From assembly GCA_003164785.1 (NCBI GenBank), contig PLUE01000069.1, positions 62,001-126,000 on the forward strand: a DNA stretch of 64,000 bases. The letters are read 5' to 3'. The notes beneath the pieces are model-generated. The model did not search any database, had not been told where the DNA came from, and saw only the letters and a program-made list of their open reading frames with translations. The translations under genes were made by a program, and so were the position numbers. This stretch comes from Gammaproteobacteria bacterium (lineage in GTDB: Bacteria; Pseudomonadota; Gammaproteobacteria; Steroidobacterales; Steroidobacteraceae). Shown one piece after another: positions 59,594 through 64,000 of this stretch (positions are counted from its first letter, which is position 1; every line of letters begins with the position of its first letter).

Positions 59594-60607
59594 TTAGATG
59601 GTCCCGAATGTACGCAGCAAGGGTGACACTTTTCCACCGGTGCTACGAGACAAAAGACTGTACAAGGTGAACTCCGTAGTGCCAAGCGTGACCCGGGTGG
59701 TCAGCCTGAAGTAGGTGCTGGAGTCCAAGAACCGGCCCGTGATTTTCGACGCCACCGCCTGGGTCATGATGGTGGTGAGCGTCGGGACGGTCGGGAAACA
59801 TCCCGTTTTGCGGGCCTCCACCAGCACCTCGGGGGAGCGTGAATATTCGCCGCTAAGGCCCGGCGCGAGGCTTTCGATCACCAGCGCCGGCGCCGTGCAG
59901 ATGTTGATCGCAGCGGTCATGGTGGGCAATGCGGTCACGTAGGGAGCGATTTTCCGGTACATGTCGCCGGTGAATCCGGGCATGTTCATGAGCTCCGTCG
60001 CCGTCGTCATGGGCCAGTTGGCGGTGCGATACGGGGGCGTCTGTGAGGTATACACTGAATCCTCGGCGCCGTCGGGACTGCCGGGTTGGTCATCCCTGTC
60101 GATCCAGTCGCGCGCGATGCCGGCCCATTTCGCGTCCAATCCCACGGACACCAGCAGCCGCTGGAACTGTGCAAGAGTCTCCGCGTCCTGCTTGCCCGAG
60201 GAATCCAATCGAGCCAGATTGTTGAGATTGAAACGGCCCTGCATGTCTTCGAGATAGGCCTGCAGCGTGCCGATCGGCTCGCCTTCCGCATCGTTCTCCG
60301 GCGTCAACGGCAAAGGCTGGGTGGGCTGCGCCCACGGTTGCGCCAGCGTGATCTGGGTGCCGCTCTGCTGGCTCAGGACATCACCGGCGAGCGCTTCGGC
60401 GCCCATGGCAAATTGCACGGCTTGTTCCGCCGCCAGCACACCCGTGGTGCGGCGCTGCTCGATCCAGCCGTCGAAGGTGAGCTTGGTGGCGAGAATGGTC
60501 GCGAGGGCCACGAGAACGAGCGCGATGATGAGCGCGACGCCGCGCTGCTTTTGACGGGGCGGATGCCGTCCGCGTCGCCGCATCCGCGGCTGCAGCGGCG
60601 CGCTCAT
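59594..60607 (-). CDS. gspK: type II secretion minor pseudopilin K
   Basis: A 337-residue minor pseudopilin with the GspK-type N-terminus KQRGVALIIALVLVALATILATKL. It has Val in place of the phenylalanine common in other pseudopilins, as usual in GspK. The SAM-like domain is visible in GRFNLNNLARLD and WIDRDDQPGSPDGAEDS. It caps the pseudopilus tip with GspI and GspJ. The start at 60607 (MSAPLQPRMRRR) overlaps the gspJ stop (ATGA). Confidence 0.92.
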   Translation of the reverse strand: MSAPLQPRMRRRGRHPPRQKQRGVALIIALVLVALATILATKLTFDGWIEQRRTTGVLAAEQAVQFAMGAEALAGDVLSQQSGTQITLAQPWAQPTQPLPLTPENDAEGEPIGTLQAYLEDMQGRFNLNNLARLDSSGKQDAETLAQFQRLLVSVGLDAKWAGIARDWIDRDDQPGSPDGAEDSVYTSQTPPYRTANWPMTTATELMNMPGFTGDMYRKIAPYVTALPTMTAAINICTAPALVIESLAPGLSGEYSRSPEVLVEARKTGCFPTVPTLTTIMTQAVASKITGRFLDSSTYFRLTTRVTLGTTEFTLYSLLSRSTGGKVSPLLRTFGTI

Positions 60608-61380
60608 CCTGCGACCTCGACCAGGCGTCTGATGCGGCCCCAGTCCTTGAACTCGATGGTGATCTCCACCGCCACCGGACGCGTCACGAGGCTGTCGGGC
60701 AGCTGCAAGGTCGAGGGCGGCCATTGGTTCTGCCAGGCCTGGTTGTCGTCGAGATAGCGCAGCTGGACGGTCTTCACCCCGGTGAACAGATCCTGGATCA
60801 CGGGCTTGCCGCCCTGCGCCGCATCGACGGCAGTTTGATAACTGCGCTTGACCACGGTGCCGACCAGGGCATAGGAGACGCGCTGCAAGGTGCTGCGCTG
60901 CTGGCCCGCGGTGTTCGACCAGCCACCGCGCGTCAGATCGGCCAGCGGGATGCTCGAGGAGTCGTTGCCGCTGCCGCCGCTGCCGCTGAAGCTCGAACTG
61001 AAGCCCGGCCCGGAATTGAACTGCATGCCCGAGGTGTTCGAGCCGATGCCGCCCGAGGTCGTGGTGCCCGCGCTCGTGCCGTTGCCCGCACTGCCGCGCA
61101 ACGCCGGCAATTCGCTCTGTCCGAGCGGGTCGCGCGCCGGATGCGCCGTCAGCTGGGCGAAGTCCATCACCATGACCCGGATGCCGAATTCGATTTCGCG
61201 CGAACGCGCGAGCGATTCCTCGGTGCGCTCGGCCGAGATGCGCGCGGCGCGATACGTGCCATAGCCCAGTCCCGACATGATCCCGAGTATCAACAGCGCG
61301 ATCAGCAATTCGATCAGCGTGAAGCCTCGCAGGTTGCGACCTCGCAGGTTGCCCCTCATGGGATGGTCGCCGTGCATCAT
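60604..61380 (-). CDS. gspJ: type II secretion minor pseudopilin J
   Basis: A 258-residue pseudopilin with LRGFTLIELLIALLILGIMSGLGYGTYRA as the prepilin cleavage site (after Gly) and helix. The start ATG at 61380 overlaps the gspI stop (ATGATG context). A long Gly/Ser/Thr-rich insert (GNGTSAGTTTSGGIG, SSSFSGSGGSGNDSSS) of about 50 residues interrupts the globular part and is absent from well-known GspJ proteins. The C-terminus TIEFKDWGRIRRLVEVAG is typical. Confidence 0.9.
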   Translation of the reverse strand: MMHGDHPMRGNLRGRNLRGFTLIELLIALLILGIMSGLGYGTYRAARISAERTEESLARSREIEFGIRVMVMDFAQLTAHPARDPLGQSELPALRGSAGNGTSAGTTTSGGIGSNTSGMQFNSGPGFSSSFSGSGGSGNDSSSIPLADLTRGGWSNTAGQQRSTLQRVSYALVGTVVKRSYQTAVDAAQGGKPVIQDLFTGVKTVQLRYLDDNQAWQNQWPPSTLQLPDSLVTRPVAVEITIEFKDWGRIRRLVEVAG

Positions 61381-61943
61381 GGCGTCGGCGTGGTGGTCGG
61401 GGTGGTGATGGGCGCAGTCGTGTTGGCGGGCGTGGCCGCGCCCATGCTCTGGTTCATGCCCGCGGCCCCCGCGGCCTGGGCGGCTGCGGCGCCGCTCGAG
61501 TTGGCCACGGTGGGCGGCATGGCGCCCGTCACCCACGTGGGATTCGAACTGCCCGGCGCGCCCACGGCGGTGCCGAGAAAGCTGGTGGACTCCGCGATCG
61601 GATTTCCCTTCGCCTTGGAGTCGCCGGCATACACCCGCACCACCACACGCTTCATGGTGCCGATGCTGGTGTTGAAGTATTTCGTGTCGTAATGCCACTT
61701 GCGACCGGCGAAATCCACCTCGGCCGTGTCGACGTTCTGCGCGAATTTATTGCTGGCGTTCAACCGTACTTCGACGAGGCGGTTCATGGCGATCCACTGC
61801 GCGAGGGTCTTGTCCCGCAGGTATCCGCTGGTGCGGGCCGTGCCGCTCACCGCGACCATGAGCGCCGCCAGACCCATCGCGACGACCATGAGGGCGACCA
61901 GCACTTCCACCAACGTGAAGCCGCCTGCGCGGTGCGATCTCAC
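61377..61943 (-). CDS. gspI: type II secretion minor pseudopilin I
   Basis: A 188-residue pseudopilin starting GTG at 61943 (GTGA overlap with gspH). AGGFTLVEVLVALMVVAMGLAALM is the leader and helix; QWIAMNRLVEVRLN and WHYDTKYFNTSIGTMKRVVVRVY fit GspI. The usual length is about 120-130; the last about 60 residues are a low-complexity Ala/Thr/Pro tail (AAAAQAAGAAG, TTAPITTPTTTPTP) that is unusual and may be flexible or glycosylated. Confidence 0.9.
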   Translation of the reverse strand: MRSHRAGGFTLVEVLVALMVVAMGLAALMVAVSGTARTSGYLRDKTLAQWIAMNRLVEVRLNASNKFAQNVDTAEVDFAGRKWHYDTKYFNTSIGTMKRVVVRVYAGDSKAKGNPIAESTSFLGTAVGAPGSSNPTWVTGAMPPTVANSSGAAAAQAAGAAGMNQSMGAATPANTTAPITTPTTTPTP

Positions 61944-62539
61944 GTGCGTTTTGCCACGTGGTCCGAGCTTTCGCGCGAGACCTTGCCGAGCGCATCGCCG
62001 ATCACCGAGGCTTGCGCCTTGGTCGCATCGCGTTGCAGCGTCAGCCGGAAGGGCGTGCCTTCGCCGCTGGCGGCGATGGCCACCTGGGGCCCGGGCGCGG
62101 CATTGCTCGACAGGTTCTTGTCGGGGGCTTTGAGCACCACGGTTTGGGCATCCAGCTGCAGCTGGAAGGACAGACCTTTGGCCAGTTCGCGATGGCGAAA
62201 TTCGCGCTCTTGATCCATCGGCATCCAGCGATCGCGCGCGGCCTGGTAGGCGACGAACCCGTAGCCGGTGGGCTCGATGCGCAGGCCGAAGTCGCGGCCT
62301 TCGAGAAGGGCGCGTTCGTGCAGCATGCCGACCAACCCCTCGATGCGCCGGCTTTCTTCGTCGAGCTGCGCATCGCGGCCGGTCACGCCGACCGACAGGA
62401 CCGCCAGCGAGATGACGATGCCCATGATCACCACCACCACCAGGATCTCGACCAGCGTGAACCCACGGCTGCGCGCCAGGGTGCCGGTCCCAACGACACC
62501 GGTCCCCACGACGCCGGTCGCCGTGACGCCGGTCCCCAT
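61940..62539 (-). CDS. gspH: type II secretion pseudopilin H
   Basis: A 199-residue pseudopilin. The cleavage site is SRGFTLVEILVVVVIMGIVISLAVLSV. The helix and GspH-like beta domain (MLHERALLEGRDFGLRIEPTGYGFVAY) follow. The chosen ATG at 62539 gives a 25-residue leader made of four 15-bp repeats (62480-62539), far longer than normal; GTG codons inside the repeats could serve as later starts. It lies 22 bp after gspG and overlaps gspI. Confidence 0.88.
   Translation of the reverse strand: MGTGVTATGVVGTGVVGTGTLARSRGFTLVEILVVVVIMGIVISLAVLSVGVTGRDAQLDEESRRIEGLVGMLHERALLEGRDFGLRIEPTGYGFVAYQAARDRWMPMDQEREFRHRELAKGLSFQLQLDAQTVVLKAPDKNLSSNAAPGPQVAIAASGEGTPFRLTLQRDATKAQASVIGDALGKVSRESSDHVAKRT
62480..62539 (-). 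repeat. four 15-bp tandem repeats at the 5' end of gspH
   Basis: Read on the minus strand, the unit is close to GTGGGGACCGGCGTC; the four copies encode MGTGV, TATGV, VGTGV and VGTGT. The repeats stay in frame and supply several alternative ATG/GTG starts. Copy-number change would alter the prepilin leader length. Confidence 0.85.
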
Positions 62540-62561
62540 GACGCACCCGGGGGCGGGCGCT

Positions 62562-62996
62562 CTATCGTTGATCGAGGGTGGTCGTGCTGATGTCGGCGTC
62601 GTAACCTTCACCGCCCTGCTTGCCGTCGCGGCCGTACGTGGTGATCTCATAATCGCGCCCGTCCGCGCCCGGACTTACATAGATGTAGAGGTTGTTCCAC
62701 GGATCCTTCGGCAGCGATGGCAGGTAGCCGCCGGAACGGTAGTTGGTGATCGTCGGATCGTTGGGCTGCTTGACCAATGCCTGCAAGCCCTGCTCCGTGG
62801 TGGGATACTTGAAATTGTCCAAGCGATACAGATCGAGCGCCGTCTGGATGGCGCGAATGTCGCTCTGCGCCCGGGTGACCCGGGCCTTGTCGACGTTCTC
62901 GAGAATTTTCGGCACCACGAGGGCGCCGAGCACTGCGAGAATGACGACCACGACCATGATCTCGATAAGGGTAAAGCCGCTTTGGCGATTGCGCAT
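62562..62996 (-). CDS. gspG: type II secretion major pseudopilin G
   Basis: A 144-residue protein with the cleavage motif RQSGFTLIEIMVVVVILAVLGALVVPKI, the standard GspG helix, then YRLDNFKYPTTEQGLQALV and PWNNLYIYVSPGADGRDYEI containing the calcium-site loop. ATG at 62996 with GAGG 6 nt upstream. First gene of the minus-strand gspGHIJKLMN block; gspC, gspD, gspE and gspF are not in the window. Confidence 0.97.
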   Translation of the reverse strand: MRNRQSGFTLIEIMVVVVILAVLGALVVPKILENVDKARVTRAQSDIRAIQTALDLYRLDNFKYPTTEQGLQALVKQPNDPTITNYRSGGYLPSLPKDPWNNLYIYVSPGADGRDYEITTYGRDGKQGGEGYDADISTTTLDQR

Positions 62997-63042
62997 GTTG
63001 ACCTCGGAAATTCACTGAATGATACCAAAATAGGCGGCATCG

Positions 63043-63660
63043 ATGGCTCGTGACGACGCAAATCGACTGAACCGGCTCGCGAGCATTCTACAGTGGGACC
63101 GCGGCCGTTGGATTTGGTTGCTGTTGATTTTAGTGCTCCTCGACCTGGTGTTGGGGCTTGGCGACACCCTCGGCGCGTTGCTGCGCTATGACCGCGGCGC
63201 GATTGGCGCGGGTGGTTGGTGGCGGTTGCTTACGGCCCACATCGTGCACCTGGACGTGCATCATTTGATCCTGAACGAGTTGGGGTTGGTCCTCGTGTGG
63301 TCGCTGTTCGCGGCGGATTACGATGCGGTCGAATGGCTGGTGATCGTGCTGGCCGGCGCGCTGGCGATCAGTTCGGGTCTTTGGTGGTGGAGTCCCCGTG
63401 TCGCCTGGTACGTCGGCGCGTCCGGCATTTTGCATACCGTCATGGCGGCCGGCGCGGCGCGGCATCTGATCGAGCGTGCCTGGGATCGTTGGATCCTCAT
63501 CCTCGGCCTGGGCGTCAAGCTGGCCTACGAGCAGTTCGGCGGCCACGAGCAGCCGCTCGTCGTGGTCGATGCCCACTTATATGGGGCCTTGTGTGGTTTC
63601 ATCGTTGGAGCTGCACTCTGCGGCCGGATGGTTATAATCCGCCACCGTAATAAACCCTAA
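63043..63660 (+). CDS. rrtA: rhombosortase (rhomboid-family intramembrane serine protease)
   Basis: A 205-residue membrane protein with six hydrophobic segments. It has the rhombosortase pattern: GGWWRLLTAHIVHLDVHHLILNE in helix 2, the nucleophile in YVGASGILHTVMAAGAARH (GxSG, Ser near residue 127) and the histidine in VVDAHLYGALCGFIVG (His near 177). Rhombosortases cleave C-terminal GlyGly-CTERM anchors from proteins that reach the surface by type II secretion. It diverges from gspG across 46 bp, a telling position. No GlyGly-CTERM substrate is in the window. Confidence 0.88.
   Translation: MARDDANRLNRLASILQWDRGRWIWLLLILVLLDLVLGLGDTLGALLRYDRGAIGAGGWWRLLTAHIVHLDVHHLILNELGLVLVWSLFAADYDAVEWLVIVLAGALAISSGLWWWSPRVAWYVGASGILHTVMAAGAARHLIERAWDRWILILGLGVKLAYEQFGGHEQPLVVVDAHLYGALCGFIVGAALCGRMVIIRHRNKP
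63633..63638 (+). promoter_or_regulatory. -10 box of a likely fabD promoter
   Basis: A perfect TATAAT (63633-63638) lies within the end of the rhombosortase gene, 34 bp before the fabD ATG. The -35 region is poor (best match CTGCAC at a 16-bp spacing), so the promoter is plausible but not certain. Confidence 0.5.
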
Positions 63661-63671
63661 GGGCCCGTCGC

Positions 63672-64000
63672 ATGTCAGTTGCCTTCGTTTTTCCCGGCCA
63701 GGGCTCGCAGTCCATCGGCATGATGAGCGCCCTGGCGCAAAGCTCGCCCGTGATCGAGTCAACTTTCGCCGAAGCGTCGCAGGTGCTGGGCTACGACCTA
63801 TGGCAACGCTGCCAGACGGGTCCCGAGGAGGCGCTGAACGCCACCGAATGCACCCAGCCCGCCATGTTGACGGCCGGTGTCGCCACCTATCGGTTGTGGC
63901 TCGAGCGCGGCGGCGCCGTGCCGAACGTCATGGCGGGTCATAGCTTGGGCGAATTTACCGCACTGGTCGTCGCCGGCTGCCTGGATTTCAAGGTCGCGGT
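63672..64000 (+). CDS. fabD: malonyl-CoA:ACP transacylase, N-terminal part (runs off the right edge)
   Basis: The first 109 codons are present. AFVFPGQGSQSIGMMSAL is the oxyanion-hole region, CTQPAMLTAGVATYRLWLERGG follows, and the nucleophile serine is in VMAGHSLGEFTALVVAGCL near residue 93. FabD loads malonyl groups onto acyl carrier protein in fatty acid synthesis. It is preceded by rrtA rather than by rpmF-plsX-fabH, at least in the immediate 5' sequence. Confidence 0.95.
   Translation, partial: MSVAFVFPGQGSQSIGMMSALAQSSPVIESTFAEASQVLGYDLWQRCQTGPEEALNATECTQPAMLTAGVATYRLWLERGGAVPNVMAGHSLGEFTALVVAGCLDFKVA

Overview
This is a GC-rich chromosomal window with compact operons, many ATGA/GTGA stop-start overlaps and no tRNA, rRNA, insertion sequence or CRISPR array that I can see. 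The gene content points to a gammaproteobacterium near the Xanthomonadales/Nevskiales/Steroidobacter group: a SAM-I riboswitch in front of metX-metB, a TonB-ExbB-ExbD-ExbD cluster, a type II secretion operon with a rhombosortase, and an undivided ilvC-leuCDB block. The taxon is an inference from gene content, not a database match.

Layout. 1-2716: the start of a TrpR/YerC-like regulator with a palindromic operator, then a promoter plus SAM riboswitch driving metX-metB (methionine). 2886-8678: a secreted small protein, two FAD-dependent aromatic hydroxylases divergent from an AraC-type regulator, a LysE-type exporter and an SDR oxidoreductase. 8854-10199: a RES/Xre-type toxin-antitoxin pair with its promoter and inverted repeat. 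10235-17844: branched-chain amino acid genes (ilvC-leuC-leuD-leuB on the minus strand with a terminator-like hairpin in the ilvC leader; ilvD on the plus strand behind an M17 aminopeptidase), plus a truncated VOC gene behind leuB. 18096-24706: TonB energising system with a TPR protein, a peroxiredoxin and a kinase/phospho-lyase fusion enzyme. 24729-32711: iclR-etfB-etfA facing a five-gene operon of oligopeptide-type ABC transporter genes and an aminotransferase.

32821-43591 is the most unusual part. A porin and a small phosphate-binding-like protein lie divergent from a REC-histidine kinase, a REC-HDOD protein, a REC protein with a degenerate HD domain, a double-domain KaiC-like ATPase, a KaiB-like protein and a PAS/GAF/GGDEF/EAL protein. 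This looks like one signalling module that joins a Kai-type switch to two-component and cyclic-di-GMP output, without KaiA.

43613-64000: peroxiredoxin-glutaredoxin hybrid, ribA, a nitrate/taurine-type ABC transporter operon with an embedded fatty acid desaturase, treZ-malQ, a recombination scar carrying fragments of a CsoR-like gene and a carbohydrate porin, uppS, a small regulator/membrane-protein pair, an alpha/beta hydrolase, an FMN riboswitch controlling a type II lumazine synthase, the gspGHIJKLMN operon, a divergent rhombosortase and the start of fabD.
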